Assembly (NCBI RefSeq): GCF_047238345.1
Contig: NZ_JBDFMQ010000001.1
Span: forward strand, 682,001-746,000
Direction: 5' to 3'
DNA length: 64,000 bases
From: Shouchella sp047238345
GTDB lineage: Bacteria > Bacillota > Bacilli > Bacillales > Bacillaceae_D
A model generated the notes under the pieces. That model saw nothing but the letters and a program-made list of their open reading frames with translations. It searched no databases and was not told the origin of the DNA. Each line of letters starts with the position of its first letter. Position 1 is the first letter of the stretch. Below, in pieces: positions 1-8,213 of this stretch. The position numbers and the translations under genes were made by a program.

Positions 1-588
1 GACGGAAATCGCATTGATTTACACGTGGAGACGGTAGCTTCTATGCAAGAGGGTTATGAATCAGATTCTTTAACCGTTCCGTTGCTTGATAAAGCGGGTA
101 TATTGCCTTCAATTGCGCCAGCGACAGATCAAGATTATCGAGTGAAAAAACCGACGGAAGCTGAATTTTTAAACAGTTGCAATGAGTTTTGGTGGTGTTT
201 GCAAAACGTAGCGAAAGGAATATGGCGTGATGAACTACCTTACGCAAAAGAAATGTTTGAGCAGGTTGTCCGAGTGCCATTAAACGAAATGGTTTCTTGG
301 TGGATTGGACATAAGCATGGTTTTCAAGTAGCTACTGGGAAAATGGGGAAGTATTTTAACGTGTATTTGCCGAAAAACATGTGGCTACAATACGAGCAGA
401 CGTATAGCGGGCCTAATGTGAAAGCGTGTTGGACATCCATTTTTGCAGCAACATCTTTGTTTAGTGCTTTAGCGAAGGAATTGGCGAAAGAGTTCCATTT
501 TATGTATCGTCAATTTGATGAAGATAATATGTTGCTGTATTTACGACATGTACAAGGGTTGCCAGCCGACGCTAAAACGATTTTTTGA
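1..588 (+). CDS. aadK: aminoglycoside 6-adenylyltransferase (ANT(6)/AadK family), 5' end outside window
   Basis: The reading frame is open from base 1, so only the last 195 residues of a protein normally near 285-300 residues are present. The first visible residues, DGNRIDLHVE, match the end of the nucleotidyltransferase core of streptomycin adenylyltransferases, and the WWCLQNVAKGIWRDELPYAKEM and MVSWWIGH...TGKMGKY blocks are typical of the helical C-terminal half. The family transfers AMP from ATP to the 6-OH of streptomycin. In Bacillus such genes are often chromosomal and intrinsic. No RBS or promoter can be judged. Identification is confident; substrate range is inferred from the family. 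Confidence 0.85.
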   Translation, partial: DGNRIDLHVETVASMQEGYESDSLTVPLLDKAGILPSIAPATDQDYRVKKPTEAEFLNSCNEFWWCLQNVAKGIWRDELPYAKEMFEQVVRVPLNEMVSWWIGHKHGFQVATGKMGKYFNVYLPKNMWLQYEQTYSGPNVKACWTSIFAATSLFSALAKELAKEFHFMYRQFDEDNMLLYLRHVQGLPADAKTIF

Positions 589-621
589 GCATCTCCCACG
601 AAGTGCTTTTTGTTTTTTGTA

Positions 622-650
622 TTGTTTCGATGAATCGTTAGGGATACAAT
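622..650 (+). promoter_or_regulatory. sigma-A-type promoter for the MFS gene
   Basis: TTGTTT (622-627) and TACAAT (645-650) are separated by 17 bases, about 40 bases before the MFS start codon. Inferred from spacing and consensus only. Confidence 0.5.
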
Positions 651-690
651 ATTCTAAATACATAGAATAGGGGAGATGGTTTTTGAACCG

Positions 691-1908
691 ATGAATTCGA
701 GGTCGAGGGTTGTTGCAATTGCACTTATTACTGCTGTCACGGTTTTAGGCGATTCCATGTTGTTTATAGTTCTCCCTCTTTATTGGGAGGACTTTGGTTT
801 AACGGAAGTGTGGCAAGTTGGTGTACTTTTGGCGATTAATCGTTTTGTACGCTTGCCGATTACACCGCTTGTTGGTTTGTTTTATAAAAAATATGATGTT
901 CGAGTAGGTATTCTACTTGCGGTTTTTTTGGCAGGTCTTAGTACACTGTCGTACGGTTTAGCGAGTGGGTTTGTTGTACTTCTCATTATGCGCATGTGTT
1001 GGGGTATTGCGTGGTCATTCATCCGACTCGGTGGCATGCTGACGGTAGTGTCGTCTTCAGAGGATTATAATCGAGGCAAGTTAATGGGTTTATACAACGG
1101 ACTTTGGGGCTTAGGTGGATTAACGGGAATGTTAGCAGGGGGCTTTTTTATTGATATCTTTTCCATTACGGCTGTGACGACCATTTTTGCAATGGGTTCG
1201 TTCCTGCTTCTTCCATTTATCTATCTTTTAATTCCTAAGACAGAAGAGAAAAAAGCCGCACAAGAGGCCGCAAATAAGTTTAAAAACCTTGATTTATCTT
1301 TCCTCACTCCATATACGCGCTTAGTCATCGCTACGAGCGCGACGATGGGTTTTATTGTATTAGGCATCTTTGCATCTTCTTTAAGTACACTGATTGGTCA
1401 AAGTTACGATGCCCAATGGACGCTTTTTGGAACGATCATTAGTGTTACAGCATTAGCCGGAGCGATTCAAGCCTTTCGCTGGTCATGGGAGCCATTTATT
1501 GCGCCCTTATTCGGACGAATGGTTGATCGGACAGATAGTAAGCATGTACTCATTCTCATTCCGCTATCTGTTAGTATCATTACGTTTTGGTTATTAGGAT
1601 ATGTAGACGTGATTGTTCCTTTGCTTATCGTTATTTTTGTTTTTCAGTTAGCTTCAACGATGTTTGTCACGGTTACAGATACGTTAGCTGCTGGAGCTGC
1701 GGCTAAAACCGATTCTGTAAAAATGATGACCCTCCATACCATTATGGTCGATTTAGGCGCTGCATTTGGACCATTGCTGTCATTCTTAATTTTGTTTTGG
1801 TTTGATCTAAACATGGTCTTTTATGTGTCGAGTATGATTATGAGCGTTCTAGCTGTTGCATGGTTAATTTACGGTATAAAACAGAAGAAACCCATGAGTA
1901 GAGCTTGA
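691..1908 (+). CDS. MFS transporter (12-TM, unknown substrate)
   Basis: A 405-residue protein of repeated hydrophobic segments with the MFS layout: two six-helix halves separated by a polar loop near residues 180-210 (PKTEEKKAAQEAANK). The loop 2-3 motif reads GLFYKKYDVR, a variant of the MFS signature. I start it at ATG 691 because the purine-rich GGGGAGATGG lies just upstream; the upstream in-frame ATG at 676 sits inside that RBS. The stop codon is inside a strong terminator. It stands alone between the aadK-like gene and a convergent RidA gene. Substrate cannot be read from sequence; export of small molecules is the family's usual role. Confidence 0.85.
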   Translation: MNSRSRVVAIALITAVTVLGDSMLFIVLPLYWEDFGLTEVWQVGVLLAINRFVRLPITPLVGLFYKKYDVRVGILLAVFLAGLSTLSYGLASGFVVLLIMRMCWGIAWSFIRLGGMLTVVSSSEDYNRGKLMGLYNGLWGLGGLTGMLAGGFFIDIFSITAVTTIFAMGSFLLLPFIYLLIPKTEEKKAAQEAANKFKNLDLSFLTPYTRLVIATSATMGFIVLGIFASSLSTLIGQSYDAQWTLFGTIISVTALAGAIQAFRWSWEPFIAPLFGRMVDRTDSKHVLILIPLSVSIITFWLLGYVDVIVPLLIVIFVFQLASTMFVTVTDTLAAGAAAKTDSVKMMTLHTIMVDLGAAFGPLLSFLILFWFDLNMVFYVSSMIMSVLAVAWLIYGIKQKKPMSRA

Positions 1909-1926
1909 TACTCATGGGTTTTTTAT
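1888..1926 (+). terminator. rho-independent terminator after MFS gene
   Basis: A 13-bp perfect stem AAACCCATGAGTA / TACTCATGGGTTT with an 8-nt loop that contains the MFS stop codon, followed by a T run. It also lies at the end of the convergent ridA-like gene. Confidence 0.85.
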
Positions 1927-2321
1927 TATTCATGTATTGGTTGCGCAGCCCAAGCGTCGATTTCTACTTTAAAGGGGGGAGCAGCCAAAGCAACAACATA
2001 CATCATGGTGGTACAAGGGAGATGTTCGCCTAGAAATTGGTTTATGACTTCACGTCGAGACTCGCTATTAAATTCGCCTACTAAATAAAAGACGAGTTTC
2101 GTTAAATCTTCTACGCCCATGCTCGCTTCTTCTAGATTCAACTTAACATTTTCTAATGCTAGTTTAAGCTGATCGATAGGTTCTTCAGGTACGGAACCGT
2201 CTAAAGCCATTCCTAATTGCCCTGATAACGTTAACCACCTACATGGTTCCGCGATTTCCACTTGATGGACGTACGGTGCAACTGGTGGATGGACAGTTTG
2301 AGGGTTTCGGTTAATCTTCAT
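1926..2321 (-). CDS. RidA/YjgF-family protein
   Basis: A 131-residue protein of the RidA (YjgF/YER057c/UK114) fold. Members deaminate reactive enamine/imine intermediates from amino-acid metabolism. The blocks WLTLSGQLGMALDG, DQLKLALENVKLNLEEA and ALAAPPFKVEIDAWA correspond to the conserved core and C-terminal strand. The usual catalytic Arg of RidA (in a R-x-C/T-x6-E context) is not evident; the matching stretch reads LPCTTMMYVVALAAPPFKVEIDA, so a substrate-divergent YjgF branch is likely. The start at 2321 is chosen because TAAGGAG lies 10 bases upstream; the longer frame starting at 2357 has no RBS. Confidence 0.8.
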   Translation of the reverse strand: MKINRNPQTVHPPVAPYVHQVEIAEPCRWLTLSGQLGMALDGSVPEEPIDQLKLALENVKLNLEEASMGVEDLTKLVFYLVGEFNSESRREVINQFLGEHLPCTTMMYVVALAAPPFKVEIDAWAAQPIHE

Positions 2322-2443
2322 CGTCTTTATTCTCCTTACATGTTGTAAATTGAGCACGAACCTTAGTCTTTTTTGACAGTTTATTTCCTGGGGAATAAAA
2401 AGTATGTCAATTGGTGGAATCTAATCTGTATCTTGTTCTCAGA

Positions 2444-3202
2444 TTAAGTTCTGGTAGCCTTAATTAAAAATCGATGTTGAGTGAAGTCGATATAGCCGCA
2501 TTGTTCGATTCTCTCATGAATCTTCCTCAGAGAATGCTCATACGTTTGAACAGAGAAATCAGGTACTTGCCAAGGGATGGCGTGTAAATAGTAAATAACG
2601 GCACCGACATCATAAAAACGTTGTGTCCCAACATGTTCTTGGGCGTCATCGATTTCTAGAGAGGTTTTTGAGAACATGTTTAATGCCGAGCTTAAATTCC
2701 AGCCGGAATACGTTTGATCGATATCAGCGCCTAAGGCTGCGTTTAAATCACGACAATCTAAGCCACCAACTTGTTGTGTTAAAAACGTTCCGCCTTTTTT
2801 CAATAGACGAGCTAGTTCCTTCACACAGAAAGAATCATGTTGATTTAAGATTAAATCAAACGTGTTCGTTGGTAAGGGGATGTGGCGATCGTCTTCGAAA
2901 GAGACAACATGAACACCAAGTGGCTTTAAGCGGTTTCGAGCAATTTCTAGATTCGGTGCATATCCTTCTGTTGCGTAAACGATTTTTGGGAAGGGCTGTA
3001 ATCGTGAAAAAAACTCCCCTCCGCCAGTCCCCATATCAAGAACGGCTTCTGAATCTTTAATCATTGAAAGTGCTAGCGAACCATAGGACCACGGCAATAA
3101 ACTACTGCCAAACCGTCCTAATTTAGAAAGGTGGGAAAAATCCCAGCCAGAAAAAAATTGATTCTGTTCCGATACATAGTAGTCAAATAAATGATTTGTC
3201 AT
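2444..3202 (-). CDS. class I SAM-dependent methyltransferase
   Basis: A 252-residue protein with methyltransferase motif I (AVLDMGTGGGEFFSRL, near residues 54-70), an acidic strand-2 end (YATEGYAPN), and a motif IV-like stretch FDLILNQHDSFCVKELARLLKKGG. The N-terminal FFSGWDFS and long C-terminal half are typical of the YqeM/UbiE-like 'class I' proteins annotated only as methyltransferases in Bacillus. ATG 3202 is preferred to ATG 3226 because GGAGGAAGAG lies directly before it. The methyl acceptor is unknown. Confidence 0.8.
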   Translation of the reverse strand: MTNHLFDYYVSEQNQFFSGWDFSHLSKLGRFGSSLLPWSYGSLALSMIKDSEAVLDMGTGGGEFFSRLQPFPKIVYATEGYAPNLEIARNRLKPLGVHVVSFEDDRHIPLPTNTFDLILNQHDSFCVKELARLLKKGGTFLTQQVGGLDCRDLNAALGADIDQTYSGWNLSSALNMFSKTSLEIDDAQEHVGTQRFYDVGAVIYYLHAIPWQVPDFSVQTYEHSLRKIHERIEQCGYIDFTQHRFLIKATRT

Positions 3203-3452
3203 CGTTTCTCTTCCTCCATTCATCATTTTTAGTAAGACAAGCTTGATGAAGAAGGAGGTCCGCGAATAAAAGATGCATTGTGTTATAAAGGATGATAGAA
3301 GGTTGGCAACGTGGTCAACTCCTTAATTTGGTTATTAGTAGTATTTCAAATGAGAAAGACAATTGTCAATTTTAATTCAGAATTTTTTTATTTTAATGTT
3401 TACTTGAGTTGGAAAAAGAGAATAGATACTGAAAAAGTAAGGAGGCATAAAA

Positions 3453-3542
3453 ATGGATTCTCTTACCCTCTGGTTAATTGTGTTAGCCATTATTGTCTTC
3501 TTTTCATTAGGAATGATGGCTTATACATCAGTAAAGAAATAA
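3453..3542 (+). CDS. 29-residue single-pass membrane peptide
   Basis: A short frame beginning ATG GAT TCT with a textbook AAGGAGG seven bases upstream. The peptide has a short polar N-terminus (MDSLT), one hydrophobic helix (LWLIVLAIIVFFSLGMMAY) and a basic tail (TSVKK), so it is expected to sit in the membrane with its Lys-Lys end inside. I do not recognise a family. It stands alone between a divergent methyltransferase gene and the convergent methionyl-tRNA synthetase gene. A possible TTGTCA (-35) element lies about 90 bases upstream. A longer overlapping frame at 3311-3562 lacks an RBS and is not the gene. Confidence 0.6.
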   Translation: MDSLTLWLIVLAIIVFFSLGMMAYTSVKK

Positions 3543-3573
3543 TGAAAGGGACATTCTCTTAAGCACCTAAAAA

Positions 3574-5223
3574 TCAATTTTCTTTTTTAGTAGCTAAATG
3601 ATTCAAACGCTCAATTTCTTCATCAATGACTCGGACGTCGATACGCTCATATAGTGGGTGGAATTGTTTTATAGGCAACGCCGATGGTTCAATTGATTCC
3701 CAAGTAAATGAGTCAAGGTGCAGTAATTCTTTGAGTGCATGACTAGAGAAAGGCAGAAATGGGTGTAGAAGCTGAGCATAGTTCACAATCATGTACAAAC
3801 ACTGGTATAACGTATAAGCGCATGCGTCAGCGTTCTGTTTCATTTGTGCCCAAGGTTTCTGCTCGTCAAAATATTTGTTAGCAGAACGAATTGAAACAAA
3901 GATACCCTCAAGCGCTGTTTTCATATGGCCTTTTTCAATCGACGATCCTACCGATAAATAAAGTTGGTTTATCTTTTCTCTCAGTAAGGGATCAACCGGC
4001 TGTTTTGGTAACACGCCACCAAATGATTTTAGAATAAATTTCACTGTACGTTGAACAAAATTGCCGTATGCTCCTAGTAATTCGCTATTGTGACTGTAAA
4101 CAAATTCACGCCAAGAGAAATCGCCATCTCGTTGTTCAGGCGCGTTAACAGTTAGGTAGTAGCGAATGGTATCAGCATGAAAACGTTGAAGAAGATCAGG
4201 TATCCATACGGCCCAATTTTTGCTCGTTGAAATTTTTTGGCGCTCAATTGTCACATATTCATTTGATAGAATATAGGTCGGTAGACTAGAATTCTTTCTT
4301 AATCCCATTAAAATTGCCGGCCATATTAATGTATGAAAAGGAATATTATCCTTTCCGTGAACATAGTAAGAGCGGGTGTCATTCTTCCAAAATGTACCGT
4401 AATCTTTTCCAGTTAACTTGCTCCATTGTTTGCTGGCAGTATAGTAGCCTGCAACTGCTTCAATCCAAACATAGATTTTCTTATTGTTGAAGCCTTCTAG
4501 TGGGACAGGTACGCCGTAATCAAGGTCTCGCGTTGCCGCTCGATCTTGCAACCCTTCATCTAAATAACGTTCTGTTAACGTAATAGCATTTTCTCTCCAT
4601 AAATTTTGAGCTTTTGCTTGGTGCACATAAGCTCGTAACTGGTTTTGGAAGTGAGACAGAGTGAAGTCGTATTGTTCGGTGTTTTTAACTCCTGGTTGTT
4701 GAAGACAGATCTTACAACGTCTGTTATCTAAAATAGTCGGATCAAGCAATGTCGCACAATGATCACATTGATCGCCTCTAGCATCCAGTCCGCATGTTGG
4801 ACAAGTGCCTTCCACATAACGATCTGGCAAAAACTGCTTGCAGTGGTAACAATAGACTTGTTTAACCCATCGCTTAGTTAGATGGCCATTTTCAAATAAT
4901 TGTACGAACATTTCTTGAACGGTTTGATGATGATCTTCAAGATCCGTTCTTGTATAAAGGTCATAACTAAAGCCTAAATCTGTAAAATTCTGTTTAAACT
5001 CTTCGTGATAGCGATCGGCAATCGTTTTTGGGAAAGTCTCTTCTTGACGGGCACGAACCATAATCGGTGTCCCGTTACAGTCGCTACCAGAAACGTAAAG
5101 CACGTGTTCCCCTTTTTGGCGATAATATCTCGCTAGTATATCTCCAGAAAGTAAACTGGCGATATGACCAACATGTAGTGAACCATTTGCATAAGGCCAT
5201 GCACCACCAATAAATATTGCCAT
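3574..5223 (-). CDS. metG: methionyl-tRNA synthetase, short form without C-terminal dimerisation domain
   Basis: A 549-residue class I synthetase charging tRNA-Met. The HIGH signature is HVGH (residues 17-20), preceded by FIGGAWPYANGSL. Two cysteine clusters (CYHC...CPTCG and CDHC...CKIC, roughly residues 124-173) form the two-knuckle zinc insertion of the E. coli/archaeal-type MetRS rather than the common MetS of Bacillus. The KMSKS loop is KISTS. It ends after the anticodon-binding helical domain, lacking the Trbp111-like domain. AGGAGGG precedes ATG 5223. The leader is a Met T-box, so expression should rise when tRNA-Met is uncharged. It is probably a second MetRS; the housekeeping copy would be elsewhere (inference). 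Confidence 0.92.
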   Translation of the reverse strand: MAIFIGGAWPYANGSLHVGHIASLLSGDILARYYRQKGEHVLYVSGSDCNGTPIMVRARQEETFPKTIADRYHEEFKQNFTDLGFSYDLYTRTDLEDHHQTVQEMFVQLFENGHLTKRWVKQVYCYHCKQFLPDRYVEGTCPTCGLDARGDQCDHCATLLDPTILDNRRCKICLQQPGVKNTEQYDFTLSHFQNQLRAYVHQAKAQNLWRENAITLTERYLDEGLQDRAATRDLDYGVPVPLEGFNNKKIYVWIEAVAGYYTASKQWSKLTGKDYGTFWKNDTRSYYVHGKDNIPFHTLIWPAILMGLRKNSSLPTYILSNEYVTIERQKISTSKNWAVWIPDLLQRFHADTIRYYLTVNAPEQRDGDFSWREFVYSHNSELLGAYGNFVQRTVKFILKSFGGVLPKQPVDPLLREKINQLYLSVGSSIEKGHMKTALEGIFVSIRSANKYFDEQKPWAQMKQNADACAYTLYQCLYMIVNYAQLLHPFLPFSSHALKELLHLDSFTWESIEPSALPIKQFHPLYERIDVRVIDEEIERLNHLATKKEN

Positions 5224-5537
5224 TATTTATCCCTCCTAAAAATAAAAAAACTCGCCCTCAGAATTTATCTAAGGACGAGTGTTATACCCGTGTTACCACC
5301 TTTGTTTACTCGTTACTCACATAACAAGCCTCAACAAGTACGGAACGTCAAAATGTTCGTATACCCAGGCATTTGTAACGAGTGACTACGCTCGTCACCA
5401 CCTAACAGCTTGCTCGGTGGTGCTGCTCAGAGACCATGTTCAACCAATTGTTCTTTGCTTCTTTTCAGCAACCGAAGCTCTCTGTATAAAAACGTTGATT
5501 GGTTTACTTTCCTCATCATCGCGTTTTGTGTATATGG
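5224..5537 (-). promoter_or_regulatory. T-box riboswitch leader, Met specifier
   Basis: Read on the minus strand, the leader has the T-box core AAAGGTGGTAACACGGG (5303-5287), followed by a 13-bp terminator stem ACTCGTCCTTAGA / TCTGAGGGCGAGT (5280-5250) and a T run, then the metG RBS. Stem I begins near AGAGAGCTTC and closes with GGTCTCT; just before the closing strand lies ATG (5437-5435), the expected methionine specifier codon. Uncharged tRNA-Met pairing at the specifier and the T-box bulge would favour the antiterminator. The specifier call fits the downstream gene. Confidence 0.88.
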
Positions 5538-5543
5538 TTTCTT

Positions 5544-5571
5544 ATCATAGCACGAAGTAAGATAAAAGCAA
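5544..5571 (-). promoter_or_regulatory. promoter of the metG T-box transcript
   Basis: On the minus strand TTGCTT (5571-5566) and TATGAT (5549-5544) are 16 bases apart. The -35 overlaps the RBS of the divergent WYL regulator gene. Confidence 0.55.
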
Positions 5572-5580
5572 GGAGATCTT

Positions 5581-6546
5581 TTGAAGAAAAAGGGTGAAGG
5601 GATGTCAAAGTCAGCACGGTTGATCGAAATGATGCTTTACATCAATGAACGGACGAAATTTACGGCGACGGAATTATCCGATCATTTTCAAGTTTCGTAT
5701 CGGACGATCTTAAGAGATTTAGAAGAATTGAGTACGTTAGGTGTTCCTTTCTATTCTGAAGTTGGACACGGAGGGGGATACTATCGAATCTCTGAACAAA
5801 TGCTCCCACCGTTATTTCTAAAAGAAACGGAGGCAGTGGCACTTTATTTTTCCTTTCAATCGTTAGCGTATTTTCCGACTCTCCCATTTAAGACGGAAAC
5901 GGATTATGCACTCAAAAAATTAAAACAACATTTCTCTAAAGAAGCGCGAGAAACCATTGAAAAGATGAGTGGAAGAATTGTCTTTTGGAGTCCATCACGT
6001 CACCATCAGGCGAATTACCTAGAAGAACTCTTACATGCCTCAACCAACAGGGTGCCAATTCGAATTACGTATCAGAAAGAAGATACGCAAATGGAACGAG
6101 AGATTCAGCCGATTGGTCTTTATAGTTCCTATGGATTCTGGTACTGCCCAGCTTATTGCTTTGAGAGAAAAACCATTCGATTGTTTCGTGCTGATCGTAT
6201 AACCGCCGTTAAAAAAGGGCAAGAAAAAGCCGTAGCCCTACCATATGAGTCGGTTCTTGATTGGCTACACCAAGCGGAGGAAGAATGTGAACATCCCCTT
6301 TCTTTCATTGTGGATTTAACACGAACAGGTGTCAGGAAAGCGCAATCGATGATGGACTTGGAGAGATTTATTCATGTAGGAGCGAATGGAGAAGCTCAAC
6401 TTCAAGCAACTGTACCGCTTAAGGAAGTTCGATATTTTACTGAAATGATTTGGAATTTAGGTTCGGAGGCGACAATCAAAGAACCGCAAGAAGCGATTGA
6501 TTTTATACAAGAGAAATTGCAAAAGATATGGTCAAATTATCAGTAA
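5581..6546 (+). CDS. HTH/WYL-domain transcriptional regulator (YafY family)
   Basis: A 321-residue regulator: an N-terminal winged helix (RLIEMMLYINERTKFTATELSDHF...SYRTILRDLEEL, residues ~12-56), a middle segment with GHGGGYYRI, and a C-terminal WYL-type ligand-binding domain around residues 150-235 (RITYQ..., IQPIGLYSSYGFWYCPAYC, IRLFRADRI). WYL regulators respond to nucleotides or other small ligands. TTG 5581 is chosen because AAGGAG lies five bases upstream; ATG 5602 is an alternative with AGGGTG. The DinB-family gene 61 bases downstream is its likely target or partner. Confidence 0.85.
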   Translation: MKKKGEGMSKSARLIEMMLYINERTKFTATELSDHFQVSYRTILRDLEELSTLGVPFYSEVGHGGGYYRISEQMLPPLFLKETEAVALYFSFQSLAYFPTLPFKTETDYALKKLKQHFSKEARETIEKMSGRIVFWSPSRHHQANYLEELLHASTNRVPIRITYQKEDTQMEREIQPIGLYSSYGFWYCPAYCFERKTIRLFRADRITAVKKGQEKAVALPYESVLDWLHQAEEECEHPLSFIVDLTRTGVRKAQSMMDLERFIHVGANGEAQLQATVPLKEVRYFTEMIWNLGSEATIKEPQEAIDFIQEKLQKIWSNYQ

Positions 6547-6607
6547 GGTGACAGCTCTTGTCACATTAACCATTTATACTTGAAAGGAAAGAAAGGAGTC
6601 GTTCAAT

Positions 6608-7096
6608 ATGGAGGCAGTCCAATCGATAAAAGAAACAGCGTTACACGAGCTTGAAGTAGGTATTCGTTCAATTGAAGGGTTACTTAAAAAAGTGAAGGAG
6701 GAGGATTTATCCTACAGACCTTCAGAAAACATGCGCACGATAAAGGAGTTAATCGCGCACATCATCTCGATTCCTGAAGTTGATCTAGCCATCATGCAGG
6801 AACATTCTGAAGAATATATTCGTGCATTAGAGCAAAAGTACGAGACGTTAGCTGCTACTGAAGATAAGATGACACATATGTATAGTGGGTTCGAGCAGTA
6901 TAAGGCGTACGTGATCTCTTTATCGGATCAAGAATTTCTAACGAAAAAAACAGCCCCTTTTTACTTGGAAACAGGCTCAACCCAAATTCAATGGCTAATG
7001 GAAGTAGTCACACATATATTCCATCACCGTGCCCAGCTGTTTACTTACATGAAACAAAGCGGCTATGACGTAAATATGTTTGATTTGTATGTGTGA
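6608..7096 (+). CDS. DinB-family (YfiT-like) metal-binding protein
   Basis: A 162-residue four-helix-bundle protein. The DinB layout is visible: helix 1 ending SYRPSENMRTIKELIAHI (metal-ligand His in LIAHI), and the C-terminal HIFHHRAQLFTYMKQSG holding the second pair of His ligands. Members are often induced by stress and include bacillithiol-dependent transferases (BstA). AAAGGAG precedes the ATG by 9-10 bases. It follows the WYL regulator gene in the same direction. The true substrate is unknown. Confidence 0.8.
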   Translation: MEAVQSIKETALHELEVGIRSIEGLLKKVKEEDLSYRPSENMRTIKELIAHIISIPEVDLAIMQEHSEEYIRALEQKYETLAATEDKMTHMYSGFEQYKAYVISLSDQEFLTKKTAPFYLETGSTQIQWLMEVVTHIFHHRAQLFTYMKQSGYDVNMFDLYV

Positions 7097-7107
7097 ATAT
7101 GAATAAG

Positions 7108-7137
7108 AAGAGGGCGACAATGGAGCGTTGCCCTCTT
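7108..7137. terminator. stem-loop between convergent genes
   Basis: AAGAGGGC / GCCCTCTT (7108-7115 / 7130-7137) can pair with a 14-nt loop. The following bases are only weakly T-rich on either strand, so termination is uncertain. The stop codon of the minus-strand gene lies within the stem. Confidence 0.4.
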
Positions 7138-7513
7138 AAAGTTGCTGCTGAATTTCATTTGCGAGAAGCCATTTATCATGATCGTGAATCCAGTTCTCTA
7201 CTGTAAAAAGACGACTTATCTGCTCCTCATTTTTCTCCACAATTAATTCATAAAAAACGACGGCTTCATTGTCGTTCTTCATTCGAATAAGACGATTATG
7301 AAATCGTTTCTTTGCACCTCGTCATTCATCGACAGACTGCTGCATGCCAATTAAAGCTTCATCTTTCGTGAAAAACAATGGTTTTTCACTTGATTCGTAG
7401 AAAAAAGTAACGAAGTACGAGTCTGTCATTCTCTCCAATTTACTAGTTTCACCTGTCTGCATGGCATCATGCCAATCCAAAATAATCTGATCATGCACCT
7501 TTTCAAAATTCAT
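7136..7513 (-). pseudogene. NTF2/SnoaL-like small protein gene with an in-frame TGA stop
   Basis: The frame starts at ATG 7513 with AAGGAG upstream and reads 63 residues (FEKVHDQIILDWHDAMQTGE...FFYESSEKPLFFTKDEALIGMQQSV) to a TGA at 7324-7322. The same frame continues without shift for another 61 residues (KRFHNRLIRMKNDNEAVVFYELIVEK...) to TAA at 7138-7136. The two halves make one ~125-residue NTF2-like domain, the second half holding its expected beta strands. So a single substitution (for example CGA to TGA) has broken the gene, or it is a sequencing error, or the stop is read through. It lies just downstream of fosB. Confidence 0.75.
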
Positions 7514-7531
7514 CGATGAGCTCCTTTTTGA

Positions 7532-7942
7532 TTAATAAAATGTTAAATGACTTTTTTCTGTGCGATAGTAATCGAGTCGGTCTTGTAAGGTTCCAGTATG
7601 GTACTCAAATTTATGGCCGTCTGGATCGGTAAAATAAATCGACTGTTTATCCTTTTTGTCTCGTGTTCTTCCGCTAAGAATGTTGACATTTAACGCTTCC
7701 AGCTCCCTCCACGTATTTTCATATTCTTCTTCCTTTATAGAGAAAGCAATGTGGGTATAGGATCGGGCGATGTCGTTTCGAGGAATGCTTTCCTCGACGT
7801 TAAGCGCAAGCCAGATGCCATCTAAATCGAAATAAGCTAGTTTTTCTCCTTTTACGAGAAGGGTTGCGCCTAGCGCTTGTACATAAAAGCGAATGGACTC
7901 TTCTAAATCCGAAACAGAAAAGGTTAAGTGGTTAATGGCCAA
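7532..7942 (-). CDS. fosB: metallothiol transferase FosB (fosfomycin resistance)
   Basis: A 136-residue glyoxalase/VOC-fold enzyme. FosB adds bacillithiol to the epoxide of fosfomycin using a divalent metal. The blocks INHLTFSVSDLEESIRFY, YFDLDGIWLALN, YTHIAF and SIYFTDPDGHKFEYHTGTLQDRLDYY match FosB almost residue for residue, including the metal ligands His (INHL), His (YTHI) and Glu (KFEYHTG). I start it at TTG 7942 because TTGGAG lies eight bases upstream; GTG 7951 overlaps that site. The interrupted NTF2-like gene follows closely on the same strand. Confidence 0.93.
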   Translation of the reverse strand: MAINHLTFSVSDLEESIRFYVQALGATLLVKGEKLAYFDLDGIWLALNVEESIPRNDIARSYTHIAFSIKEEEYENTWRELEALNVNILSGRTRDKKDKQSIYFTDPDGHKFEYHTGTLQDRLDYYRTEKSHLTFY

Positions 7943-8105
7943 TAGGATCACTCCAAGCTAATAGATTTTAAAGCGATTCTCTTTTTTGTATAATGAAAAC
8001 AGAACTTTTAGATATCTTTTATTGATTTTAGTATGCAAGCTATAAAATTTCAATGGAAGTAGAGTATTAACGGATTTAGTATGAGGCTTAGATAGGGGAA
8101 AAAGA

Positions 8106-8213
8106 ATGCTTGAAACGAGAATTGTAGACCGTTATGTCAATGCCATTCAAGTGTCTAGACAAGAACCAACGCTCGTGTTCTTGAAAGAAATATGCCGGAA
8201 TCATGTCAGGTAA
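8106..8213 (+). CDS. unrecognised 35-residue frame, possible first half of a frameshifted gene
   Basis: Begins ATG CTT GAA with AGGGG seven bases upstream and a TATAAT box near 7989. It encodes a basic peptide (LETRIVDRYVNAIQVSRQEP...) and stops 11 bases after the next frame begins. I recognise no family. Together with 8203-8346 it could once have been a single ~80-residue gene now split by one base. Coding status is uncertain. Confidence 0.35.
   Translation: MLETRIVDRYVNAIQVSRQEPTLVFLKEICRNHVR

Noticed and set aside
3273..3326. 17-codon frame after GAAGGAGG upstream of the small membrane peptide
   Set aside because: RBS spacing of about 14 bases and no protein-like character.
3311..3562. 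83-codon frame over the small membrane-peptide gene
   Set aside because: No RBS, and it overlaps a better-supported 29-codon frame with an ideal RBS.
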